From JAEKNW01 sp963678375 (lineage in GTDB: Bacteria > Cloacimonadota > Cloacimonadia > Cloacimonadales > JAFGVF01): a stretch of 64,000 bases of DNA. A program made the translations under genes and the position numbers. The DNA lies in assembly GCA_963678375.2 (NCBI GenBank), contig OY782831.1, forward strand, positions 248,001 through 312,000, read 5' to 3'. The notes under the pieces are model-generated. The model did no database searches. It was given only the letters and a program-made list of their open reading frames with translations, and was not told where the DNA came from. Below, one piece after another: positions 42,817 through 51,969 of the stretch. Every line of letters begins with the position of its first letter. The first letter of the stretch is position 1.

Positions 42817-42846
42817 TTGACTAATTAAAAGATAATGTAATAAATT
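42817..42846 (+). promoter_or_regulatory. Candidate promoter of the NRPS gene
   Basis: TTGACT (42817-42822) with ATAAAT (42840-42845, 17-base spacer) or TAAATT (18-base spacer), ending about 35 bases before the chosen ATG. The rest of the 42566-42880 gap shows no gene. Confidence 0.4.
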
Positions 42847-42880
42847 GATAAAAATCATTCTTAGGAGAGAGGGATTGGTA

Positions 42881-45800
42881 ATGTTAATTAATAATATGTT
42901 TGAAAAAATAGTTTTAAAGTATCCCCAAAGGACTGCTCTAGTAGACTTAAATAACTCATTATCATATGAAGAATTGAATCATAAAGCTAACCAATTAGCC
43001 CACTATTTAATAGACACGGGACTTAAACCTCAACAAGCTGTTGGTGTCCTTGCTCATAGAGATAATAATTATATTATTGCAATTCTTGCTGTGATAAAAG
43101 CTAACTGTTTTTATGTTCCTCTTGATCCAAAGTATCCTGATGATAGACTAGAGTTTATAATAGACAATGCAGAATTAACTTACATTATAGGTTCTGAAAG
43201 TAAGCTCTCTGGAATCCTCAATAATTTTGATAATAAAAAAATATACGTTGATAATCCCTCACTAAGTACCTTTCCTCTCACCAATCCCGACTTGGATCCA
43301 ATTGATTCCTCAAGTAATATTTATATTTTATTCACCTCTGGATCCACTGGAAAACCTAAAGGTGTTGTCATCAATCATAGAGGTGTTATTAACCTAGTTA
43401 AACATTTTCAACAAACTTTCAATCCCCCTATAGGCAATTATAACAGTTGTCAGAATGCAAGACTAAGCTTCGATGCTTCCACACTAGAGATTTGGTATAA
43501 TTTACTTTCTGGAGCAACTCTTTATTTCACACCTGAGAAAATTCTGCTTCAACCGAACAAGCTACGAGACTGGATTGTCGAAAAAGAGATTAGAGACATT
43601 TTACTTATCACCCCCATTGCAGAAATGTTGTTTGACCAAAAGTTTCCAGCTGATTGCCCTTTTAAATATCTATATCTAGGTGGAGATGCTCTCAAAAAAC
43701 TACCTCCTGCAGACTTTAAACCTCAGATTGTCAATGTTTATGGTCCCACTGAATGTGCCTGCATAACAGTATTAGATACTATCCCCCATGATTATAAGGG
43801 TCCCATCACTATTGGGAAAGCAATCATTAACACTAGAACCTATATATTAGATGAGAATTTGAAGCAAGTAAAAGCAGGACAATTAGGAGAACTTTGCTTA
43901 GCTGGTGACAGTGTTGGTAATGGTTATTGGAAACTCCCTCAGCAAACAGAACAATCATTTGTTAAAAATCAGAAAGTTAATGATGTCTTACATGAAGAAG
44001 TTATTTATCGAACTGGTGATTTAGTGAGGGAGTTAGAAGATGGTAGAATTGATTTTCGAGGTAGGATAGATTTTCAGGTTAAAATTAGAGGTTTGAGAAT
44101 AGAGTTAGACGAAATAGAAAAGGTAATCCATAATCATAAGAATATTGATCAAGCTACCGTTTTAGCTGTTGGTGAGGGAAACGAAAAGTTCCTAGTAGCT
44201 TATTACACCAGTAAGGATGGTGAGAAGATTGATCAGAGTGAGATAGTGGCAAAATGTCAACAAGAACTTCCTGATTATATGGTTCCTCAGTTTTATCTTC
44301 ACTTAGCAAAACTTCCACTAACAGCAAATAAGAAAGTAGATAGAAGAGCTTTAGAAGATTTAGAGTTACCTAAAGAAGATAAGGCAATAATAGCACCACA
44401 AAATCCAGTTCAGTCTGACATATTAGATGTATGGAAAGAATACCTAGAACTTCAAACTATCAGTATAGATGATAATTTCTTTTATATTGGGGGGCACTCA
44501 CTTAAGGCAGCCCAAATAGTTAATGAACTTCAAAATAGAGGATATAATCTTGAATTAGCTCAGTTTATGAGCAATTCCACGATTAAAGACCTAGCAGAAA
44601 TAATTAACTCAACTTCTGAGAATCAACAAGATATTGAAATTATTCCTAGAGATAAAGACTATTATCCAATCACGAAAAATCAAGAAGATCTTTGGTATCT
44701 GAGCCATTTAGATGATTCTAAGAGAATATATAATATATTAGTTAAATGTGATTTCATAGATAACATTGATGAAAAGATATTGATAAACAGTCTCCACTTA
44801 TTATTTCAAATATATGAATCTTTCCGTTCAAGCTTTAAAGAAGTAGATAAGAAGATATATCAGTTTATTCAGGCTGAAGCAGACTTGAATTATGAACTAA
44901 CAAGTATAACTAGTCAAGACGAGCTTAACAGGCTCATATCAGAAATGCAATCAAGCATGATTAGACCTAATCAATATCCACTATATGAAATAAAGCTAGT
45001 GAAGTTTAATGATAAGTTAATTATGTTGTTGAATATTCATCATCTAATCTTTGATGGCTGGTCTATGCAGGTTTTTATCAATAAGCTTAGCGATATATAT
45101 CATTTATTATCACCAGAGCTTGAAGAATCAATAGAAGTAATACGCAGAGTTCAGAATGTTGATTACGCTAATTGGTTAAAAGATAAAACTAGTAAGTTTG
45201 AAAGAGACCAAAAATATTGGCATGAGCAACTCAAACCTTATCCTCCAGATTTGCATTTAATTCCTGATAGAAAAAAGCACAAGTATCTTAGTCCTAATGG
45301 CAAGAGGATTTGGTTTAGTATTAACAATGACCAATTAAAAAAACTATCAGACTATGCTCAGAAAAACTCAGTTTCTCTTTTTTCTCTCTTATTAACATTA
45401 TACCAGCTTGTACTAGGTGAGAAATCAAATAGAAGTGATATAACAGTTGCTTTCCCTTATGCAAGCAGATCTAGTAAAACAGAAGAGACATTAATTGGAT
45501 ATTATACTAATATGGTTATTGTAAGGTCTTTACTTAATAATAAAGACTTAAAGGAGCTTCTTCCTCAAGTACATAAAAAGGTAATGGAAGCTATAAGCCA
45601 TAGCTCACAACCTTTTGGTGACTTAGTAAAAAGTTTTCATCTACCAATTGATAAATCAAAAACACCTCTTTACCAAGCAATTTTTGTTATGCAAAACTGG
45701 CATGGGAATCATAAAAACTCTATCATAAAATCAGAAAAAGAATTAGGTAGTAATACTTCAAAGACAGATATAATTCTTAATGCTGAAGAAATTGAATCTG

Positions 45801-48800
45801 GTATGGAATTTTGGTTAGAATATAATACTGATTTCTATGAAGAAGAGTTAATTAATCAGCTAAAAAATAGATTATTAGATTTAATTGATAGGTTAAATCC
45901 CCCTAACATACTTTCAAATCACAAGACATGCTATATATTGACAGAAACTAGTCTAGGTATAAAATCTGCTGAGCTTCTTCTTGAAAAAGGTTTTCATATT
46001 TATGGGATAATTTCTCCAAGCAAACAGGTTAGAAACTGGGCAAATCAGAAGGGAATATACTCTGAAGATTTGAATAAAAGCCAATTAACTCAACTCTTAA
46101 AGAAGTATCCTTATGACTATCTATTCAGTATAGTCAATAGCATCTTATTAGACAAAGAGATTCTTGCTAGTCCTATTAAGCTAGCTATCAATTATCATGA
46201 TTCTTTGCTTCCAAAGTATGCTGGTCTTTATGCTACTTACTGGGCGATTGTGAATAATGAAACTAAGCATGGTATTACTTGGCACAAAGTTGATGAAGGT
46301 ATTGATACTGGTGATATTATTATTCAAGAGCAAGTAACAATTGATGCTGAAGATACTTCTTCTAGCCTCAATATGAAGTGTTATCAAGCAGCTTTGATAT
46401 CATTCTCGTCTCTACTTGATTCAATTAATGATAATAATATGAAACTATACCAGCAGGATTTAGAAGAGAGAAGCTATTTTGCCAGTGATTACAGAACAGA
46501 TTACTGCTGTGCTCTTACAAATGATACTTCTATTAAAGAAGCAGAGCTTCTTTATCGAGCTTCATTTTTTGGTGAGAACGAAAATCCAGTAGCTAGTTTA
46601 AAAGTAAAATTCAATAATAACTTTTATCACATCAGAAAAGGTCATTTTAAAACACTAAAACATGTTAATCAGAATAATTTAGATATTCATGATAACTATT
46701 GCGAAATATCTCTTAAAGATGGAATTATAGTAGTTGATGAGCTAGTAAATTTACTTGGGGATCCTTTTGAAATAGGTAATGTGCCAAAGGGCATTGAATG
46801 GCAAAGTCCAACTGAAGAGGATATAAAGAACTACTATAATGGAGTAAGGAATGAGCAATATTGGCTCAAGCAATTAGCAAGTTATGAACCATTAGAATTA
46901 CCTAATAGTCAATATGATACAGCCACAAGTTCTCAATATTTGTCTCTTGATAACTCCGATTTAGCATTATACATACTGTTCTTAGCTCGTTATTCCACTC
47001 AGAGCAGATTTTCTCTAGTGATTAGCAAATCTGAAGAACATCCTCTTTGGATGAATAAGCTACTCTTGAATGTTAAGGTAGATTTTAATCTAACAGTTAA
47101 AGAGAATCTAGACAGGATTCAAAAAAGTATTAAGAAGATGAAAAGGCACAAGGCCTTACTTAAAAGTATCTTTTATCGTTACCCAACTTATAAACATTTG
47201 GCAGAAATACTCTCAGACTTCCAGGTCTTAGTTAATCAAGCTTTATTCTCAACCTTCAAAGAAAATATGAATACGACCCAGCTCTTAAAAGAAGTTTTAC
47301 TTGTTGATGAGACAGACCTAGCTTTGATAGACCAATGGAATTCAGTAAAACTCACTATTCCTGAAGAAAGTTCTTATATAGAACTTTTCAAGCAAGCAGT
47401 TAGTAAATACTCATCAAATATAGCAGTTGAGTATGCTGACCACCAACTTACATATAAAGACTTAGATAATCAATCAAATCTACTAGCTAATTATCTTTAT
47501 AAAGAGATTGGTCAAGGTAATTTTATAGCTATTTCAACAGAAAGAAATCTAGAAATGATAATTATCATAATTGCTATTTTAAAAAGCGGAAATGCTTATC
47601 TTCCTATAGATCCAGATTATCCACTGGAAAGAATTAAACACATCTTAGAGAATTCAAACTGTAAAACAATATTTACTGATTTTAACTACCCAGCTCTAAG
47701 CAATGTAAAAGTTCTTTCTGTTAATAATTATCATGAATACTTATCTGAAGAGACAGCTAAAGTATCTATCGAAGCAGAAGATATTGCATACATCATCTAT
47801 ACTTCAGGAACTACTGGTAAACCTAAGGGTGTTACTGTTAACCATAAGAACTTAATAAATCATAACTTAATAGTTCAAGATAGATATAATATTACCAGTA
47901 ATGATAGAGTACTTCAGTTTGCTTCTATTAGTTTTGATATCTCAGTAGAAGAGATTTTCCCATGTTTCCTAAGTGGAGCAAGTCTTGTTTTAAGAGATCC
48001 AGATATTAATAAGTCAGCATCTCAGTTCTTAGACTTTATTTCCTCTAAGCAAATTACAATTGTTAATTTACCTACTGCATTTTGGCATCAGATTGCTAAG
48101 TCTCTTCCTGAACATCAAATTTATAGTGAGGTTAAAACCCTAGTAATAGGTGGAGAAAAAGCATCTGAAGATATATATTCTCATTGGCAGAAACACGCCC
48201 CTAAGAATATTAATCTATTTAATACCTATGGACCAACAGAGGCTACTATTATCGCAACAATTGATGAAGGAGTAGATGATACTATAGGCAAGGTTATGCC
48301 TAATACTTCTATTCATATACTTGATAGATTTTTGAAAGCAAGACCAATTGGCACACCTGGGAAGATTTATATTGGTGGTTACGGAGTTACTCCAGGTTAT
48401 TATAATAATGAAAAACTGACTAAAGAGAAGTTTGTTGAAACTAGCACTTACGGAAGAATATATGATACAGGTGATTTAGGTTACTTTTACAAGTCTGGTA
48501 AAATAAAATTCTTAGGAAGAGATGATGACCAGATAAAGCTCAATGGATATCGTATTGAATTATCTGAAATTGAAAACAGCATTAGCCAACATTCTAGCTT
48601 AAAAACTGTTTTTGCTGATGTTAGAGGTAAAGGAAGCAACCGTAAAATCATCCTTTACTATCTTAGTAATACCGATATAGATAGAAATTATTTCATTACT
48701 TTGGCTAAAGAACAACTTCCGGACTATATGATACCAAATGACTTTATAAGAATAACAGACTTACCTCTAAGTCCTAATGGTAAGATAGATAAGAGACTAC

Positions 48801-49888
48801 TACCAGAACCAGAAATTCATGATAAAATAGTAAACGTACAAGCATTTAATCTATATGAAATGAAGATATTACCTCTCTTTCGAGAAGTTTTAGGTAAGCA
48901 AATTGGACCAGAAGATAACTTCTTTAAAGAGGGAGGAGACTCACTCAAGGCCATTGAGTTAATAGTATCATTAGAAAAAGCCATGAAGATGAAAATTAAT
49001 TCATCATCCCTCTATCAACATTCAACAGTAAGAGACTTATCTCGTTTCCTCCAAGAAGAAAAACAGGCTGACTTTTCTATAATAACACCACTTCAAAGTG
49101 GTAATAAGGATCTTAAACCTCTGTTTTTAACCCATACAACACCTGGAGATGTCCTTGGTTATGTAAATCTTATACATGCTCTAGATGATAGAATCCCAGT
49201 TTATGGTATTCAATCACAAGGCTTGAGTTCTGATGTATGTCAAACTTGTTTCAGAGATATGGTTACTAAATATACTGATGAGATATTACAAGTACAAAAG
49301 GAAGGTCCATTCCATATAGGCGGTTGGTGCTATGGCGGAATCTTAGCTTTTGAAATTGGTGTTGAGTTGAAGAAAAGAGGTTTTGAAGATGTTCATCTCT
49401 ATTTAATTGAAACTTGGGGACGTCCAAACACAAAATTTAGACAGATAAGCTATCAGTTAAGGAGATTATTTAATGCCATAATTCTCGGACCTAAATTCTG
49501 GCATAGTTATCTTCATAACAAGCTAAGTAATTTTTCTAATATTCATAAAGTATTAGAAGAAGATTTTATTGATAATATAACAGAGACTTTGGGGGGAAAA
49601 TCACAAGAGGATATTGATAAATTAAAAAGAATCTATCGCTTTAATATCGATGCTCTTAATCAACATGTCATGTCTAACTTAGTAGGAGAGATAAACTTAT
49701 TTTTAGCAGAAGAGCCCCTTGAAGGTTTAATTCCTGATCCTAAGTATGGTTGGTCTGGTATGGTCTCAAATATAAACTTCTATAGTGTCAAAGGTTCTCA
49801 TACAACCGTACTCAAACATCCTTATGTAAGTGATATATCTAGTGTTATCTCTAATATGCTGACTGCAACTAAGAAAGTAAGTAAGTAA
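42881..49888 (+). CDS. Two-module nonribosomal peptide synthetase with internal formyltransferase domain
   Basis: A 2335-residue assembly-line enzyme. Order, from motifs: adenylation A1 (about 5-505; core FTSGSTGKPKG near 152); carrier PCP1 (about 510-580; GGHSL, Ser540); condensation C (about 590-1010; HHLIFDG, His720-His721); formyltransferase (about 1013-1260; Asn1104, His1106, Asp1142 catalytic trio, SLLP motif, plus an Fmt-like C-terminal part); a C-terminal half-condensation remnant without HHxxxDG (about 1270-1495); A2 (about 1497-1940; YTSGTTGKPKG near 1638); PCP2 (GGDSL, Ser2021); thioesterase (about 2085-2330; GWCYG with Cys2150, Glu2177, His2307). It predicts a formylated dipeptide-sized product. 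Substrate codes could not be assigned. I prefer the ATG at 42881 over the in-frame TTG at 42845. Confidence 0.93.
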   Translation: MLINNMFEKIVLKYPQRTALVDLNNSLSYEELNHKANQLAHYLIDTGLKPQQAVGVLAHRDNNYIIAILAVIKANCFYVPLDPKYPDDRLEFIIDNAELTYIIGSESKLSGILNNFDNKKIYVDNPSLSTFPLTNPDLDPIDSSSNIYILFTSGSTGKPKGVVINHRGVINLVKHFQQTFNPPIGNYNSCQNARLSFDASTLEIWYNLLSGATLYFTPEKILLQPNKLRDWIVEKEIRDILLITPIAEMLFDQKFPADCPFKYLYLGGDALKKLPPADFKPQIVNVYGPTECACITVLDTIPHDYKGPITIGKAIINTRTYILDENLKQVKAGQLGELCLAGDSVGNGYWKLPQQTEQSFVKNQKVNDVLHEEVIYRTGDLVRELEDGRIDFRGRIDFQVKIRGLRIELDEIEKVIHNHKNIDQATVLAVGEGNEKFLVAYYTSKDGEKIDQSEIVAKCQQELPDYMVPQFYLHLAKLPLTANKKVDRRALEDLELPKEDKAIIAPQNPVQSDILDVWKEYLELQTISIDDNFFYIGGHSLKAAQIVNELQNRGYNLELAQFMSNSTIKDLAEIINSTSENQQDIEIIPRDKDYYPITKNQEDLWYLSHLDDSKRIYNILVKCDFIDNIDEKILINSLHLLFQIYESFRSSFKEVDKKIYQFIQAEADLNYELTSITSQDELNRLISEMQSSMIRPNQYPLYEIKLVKFNDKLIMLLNIHHLIFDGWSMQVFINKLSDIYHLLSPELEESIEVIRRVQNVDYANWLKDKTSKFERDQKYWHEQLKPYPPDLHLIPDRKKHKYLSPNGKRIWFSINNDQLKKLSDYAQKNSVSLFSLLLTLYQLVLGEKSNRSDITVAFPYASRSSKTEETLIGYYTNMVIVRSLLNNKDLKELLPQVHKKVMEAISHSSQPFGDLVKSFHLPIDKSKTPLYQAIFVMQNWHGNHKNSIIKSEKELGSNTSKTDIILNAEEIESGMEFWLEYNTDFYEEELINQLKNRLLDLIDRLNPPNILSNHKTCYILTETSLGIKSAELLLEKGFHIYGIISPSKQVRNWANQKGIYSEDLNKSQLTQLLKKYPYDYLFSIVNSILLDKEILASPIKLAINYHDSLLPKYAGLYATYWAIVNNETKHGITWHKVDEGIDTGDIIIQEQVTIDAEDTSSSLNMKCYQAALISFSSLLDSINDNNMKLYQQDLEERSYFASDYRTDYCCALTNDTSIKEAELLYRASFFGENENPVASLKVKFNNNFYHIRKGHFKTLKHVNQNNLDIHDNYCEISLKDGIIVVDELVNLLGDPFEIGNVPKGIEWQSPTEEDIKNYYNGVRNEQYWLKQLASYEPLELPNSQYDTATSSQYLSLDNSDLALYILFLARYSTQSRFSLVISKSEEHPLWMNKLLLNVKVDFNLTVKENLDRIQKSIKKMKRHKALLKSIFYRYPTYKHLAEILSDFQVLVNQALFSTFKENMNTTQLLKEVLLVDETDLALIDQWNSVKLTIPEESSYIELFKQAVSKYSSNIAVEYADHQLTYKDLDNQSNLLANYLYKEIGQGNFIAISTERNLEMIIIIIAILKSGNAYLPIDPDYPLERIKHILENSNCKTIFTDFNYPALSNVKVLSVNNYHEYLSEETAKVSIEAEDIAYIIYTSGTTGKPKGVTVNHKNLINHNLIVQDRYNITSNDRVLQFASISFDISVEEIFPCFLSGASLVLRDPDINKSASQFLDFISSKQITIVNLPTAFWHQIAKSLPEHQIYSEVKTLVIGGEKASEDIYSHWQKHAPKNINLFNTYGPTEATIIATIDEGVDDTIGKVMPNTSIHILDRFLKARPIGTPGKIYIGGYGVTPGYYNNEKLTKEKFVETSTYGRIYDTGDLGYFYKSGKIKFLGRDDDQIKLNGYRIELSEIENSISQHSSLKTVFADVRGKGSNRKIILYYLSNTDIDRNYFITLAKEQLPDYMIPNDFIRITDLPLSPNGKIDKRLLPEPEIHDKIVNVQAFNLYEMKILPLFREVLGKQIGPEDNFFKEGGDSLKAIELIVSLEKAMKMKINSSSLYQHSTVRDLSRFLQEEKQADFSIITPLQSGNKDLKPLFLTHTTPGDVLGYVNLIHALDDRIPVYGIQSQGLSSDVCQTCFRDMVTKYTDEILQVQKEGPFHIGGWCYGGILAFEIGVELKKRGFEDVHLYLIETWGRPNTKFRQISYQLRRLFNAIILGPKFWHSYLHNKLSNFSNIHKVLEEDFIDNITETLGGKSQEDIDKLKRIYRFNIDALNQHVMSNLVGEINLFLAEEPLEGLIPDPKYGWSGMVSNINFYSVKGSHTTVLKHPYVSDISSVISNMLTATKKVSK

Positions 49889-49920
49889 CAAAAATTACTA
49901 ATAGGTACTCTTCATAAGTC

Positions 49921-49987
49921 CTTGATTGCTACTATCCAAATGAAGTCGTAGAAATTCATAGTGATAGTTACAATCAAGTTATTTTTG
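49921..49987 (+). terminator. Long hairpin and T-tract after the NRPS gene
   Basis: Arms 49921-49936 (CTTGATTGCTACTATC) and 49963-49978 (GATAGTTACAATCAAG) pair with two mismatches; an inner ATGAA/TTCAT stem lies in the loop; TTATTTTT follows. Confidence 0.6.
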
Positions 49988-49999
49988 CTATAATGGCTA

Positions 50000-51124
50000 T
50001 TAATTATTAATAGGAATTATAATCGAGAATAAGGTTCCTTTAGCTCTATCTGAATGAACACTAACTTCTCCATGCAAATAGTTTTCGGTTATCATCTTAA
50101 TACTATAAGTACCAATTCCTCTATTTTGTCCCTTAGTAGAAAATGATCTGTGGAATATTTGCAGTCTTACATCATCAGGCATATATGAGGGATTATGAAC
50201 AGAGAAGACTACTGAAACATCATTTAGATTTTTGCATTGAATAGTTACAATGTCACCATCTGTGGAAGCTTCAATAGCATTTTTAAGCATATTTATTAAA
50301 ACTCTTTTAAGCAATACATCCTCTGAATTGATAACTATGTTCTCGGATGAAGATTCTATCTTTATATCTGAATCGAATATATAATGCTTGCATGTTGCTA
50401 TAACATCTTCTACTATTTCACTTGATCTGATTTTCTTAGATGCAGATTTCCATTCTCCCAGATCAGCACTTCTTATCTCTTGTTGAGCAGAAATTTCTTC
50501 TATCAATTGATGAGCAGTAGGAGTAAGTAGTTTGATTAATTCATCTTTCATTTCTGGATCATCTTCCATGCTGATTAAATCTGCATTAGAAACAATCGCT
50601 GAAGCAGTGTTTCGGATATCATGCAAGAAGGTCTTCTCAATAAAAAGTGATTTATTCATTGCAGAAATGTCTAAAATTGAGAACATAAATAGCTCTTCTG
50701 AATCCAAAGTAAGAGGTGAAGATGATACTTCCAAATCTAAGGCGTTTATCTGTTTATTATCATTTATTAAGAGCTTACATTCTTGAACATCTTTTTTGCC
50801 AAAATGAGAGTTTCGGATAGATTTTACTGCCCCACAGTACTTACAAAATTCTGAATTACCACAGCCAGCTTGGTCTGCCCAAGCATGTTGGCAGGAAAAG
50901 ATTTCACCTGGTCTTGCTCCTAAAACATCCCATTTGTCGCTAACCTCTAAATCGTCTGATAATTTTTTATTATAATAAACTGCTTGTCTTTCTTTGTTAA
51001 GAATAATAATCCAAATTGGTAAGTCATTTATTACACTAATAAGTTCTTTGTGTTTTTTCACTAACTTATAAACTCTTTTGATTTCTTCTTCATCTACTCT
51101 ATCACGAAAATTATATTCTTGCAT
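50000..51124 (-). CDS. Cys-rich PAS-type sensor histidine kinase
   Basis: A 374-residue cytoplasmic kinase without membrane segments. Residues about 28-155 form a PAS-like sensor interrupted by a cysteine cluster, C78-x-H80, C88, C94 and C97 (pattern 'EFCKYCGAV'), which could bind metal or an iron-sulfur centre. H168 in 'FLHDIRN' is the probable phospho-acceptor, in a simplified dimerisation helix. The HATPase domain has N-box 'NMLKNAIEAS' (about 277-286) and 'GIGTYSIKMI' G-box. No response regulator is adjacent. It follows the PPTase gene by 17 bases, so it is probably co-transcribed. The Cys cluster suggests redox or metal sensing by inference. Confidence 0.85.
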   Translation of the reverse strand: MQEYNFRDRVDEEEIKRVYKLVKKHKELISVINDLPIWIIILNKERQAVYYNKKLSDDLEVSDKWDVLGARPGEIFSCQHAWADQAGCGNSEFCKYCGAVKSIRNSHFGKKDVQECKLLINDNKQINALDLEVSSSPLTLDSEELFMFSILDISAMNKSLFIEKTFLHDIRNTASAIVSNADLISMEDDPEMKDELIKLLTPTAHQLIEEISAQQEIRSADLGEWKSASKKIRSSEIVEDVIATCKHYIFDSDIKIESSSENIVINSEDVLLKRVLINMLKNAIEASTDGDIVTIQCKNLNDVSVVFSVHNPSYMPDDVRLQIFHRSFSTKGQNRGIGTYSIKMITENYLHGEVSVHSDRAKGTLFSIIIPINN

Positions 51125-51141
51125 ATTTAATCCTTAGTTTT

Positions 51142-51912
51142 CTAAGTTATAATTTGTAATTTATTCAAAAAGTAGTCTTTCTCTAATCTAGGATTCTGAA
51201 GTTTTATAAGTTCAGTATAATCATAATTCCCTTTAATAAAACCTGTTTCATTACAAAGAGTAATTGCTGAAATTATATCTTTTTCATCATTATAAATAAG
51301 AAGTGAAGTTATTGCATTATTAATTATTTTGCTATTAATTTTACAGGTAAAATTAAGTGTTTCATTCTCAGACTTGTTTAGATTAATTAGCTCAATAGTC
51401 TTCATATCAATCTGAAGACCTTTACCAAGAGCTTTCACAATTGATTCTTTCATTGTCCAATACATATAAGTAATAAATTCTTTTGATGAACCTGTTTGAT
51501 TCTTAACAATTTTTTTTTCCTGAGAAGTTAAAATACTATTTAGAAATGAGTTAAGTTTTGGGATATATTTATTAACTTCAATATCAATTCCTAAATCATT
51601 CCTAAAGCCTATAGCTAAAGCTAGATAATTATCAGAATGAGATATAGAAAAGAATATTCTATCCTCTTTTTCCATAGGTTTCCCATATTCATTATACTTA
51701 TACTCTATATCTGAGGGTGAGATATCAAGAAAATATGATAACATGAGTCTGCGAATTAGATAAGATAAAAGTTGGTATTTATTCTGCGGAGCTTTATATT
51801 TCTCAGCTAGCTTTCTTTCTTCAAGAGTAGAATAACTATCAGCTTTTTCCAATAAATACTCGTATTTATCTAAATTAAATAATATTACTAAGTTCTTTCT
51901 TTTATCTATCAA
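51142..51912 (-). CDS. 4'-phosphopantetheinyl transferase, Sfp type
   Basis: Activates carrier proteins by attaching phosphopantetheine from coenzyme A to the conserved serine. 256 residues with the Sfp-family motifs: 'SISHS' at 89-93, 'GIDIE' (108-112, Mg-binding Asp110 and Glu112) and 'WTMKESIVKALGKGL' (152-166). Start is a TTG at 51912 with AAGGA six bases upstream; no suitable ATG is nearby. It faces the NRPS gene tail to tail with the kinase between, and the NRPS has two carrier domains needing exactly this modification. It begins 12 bases after the terminator of the lemA unit, so expression might depend on read-through. Confidence 0.93.
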   Translation of the reverse strand: MIDKRKNLVILFNLDKYEYLLEKADSYSTLEERKLAEKYKAPQNKYQLLSYLIRRLMLSYFLDISPSDIEYKYNEYGKPMEKEDRIFFSISHSDNYLALAIGFRNDLGIDIEVNKYIPKLNSFLNSILTSQEKKIVKNQTGSSKEFITYMYWTMKESIVKALGKGLQIDMKTIELINLNKSENETLNFTCKINSKIINNAITSLLIYNDEKDIISAITLCNETGFIKGNYDYTELIKLQNPRLEKDYFLNKLQIIT

Positions 51913-51925
51913 GCTTTTTCCTTAT

Positions 51926-51954
51926 AAAAAGGAGACATAACAAAGTATGTCTCC
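51926..51954 (-). terminator. Terminator after the lemA-TPM operon
   Basis: Perfect 9-bp stem GGAGACATA (51931-51939)/TATGTCTCC (51946-51954), loop of six; on the minus strand it is followed by TTTTTATAAGG, which also holds the PPTase ribosome site. Confidence 0.8.
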
Positions 51955-51969
51955 CAAATTTAATATCAA

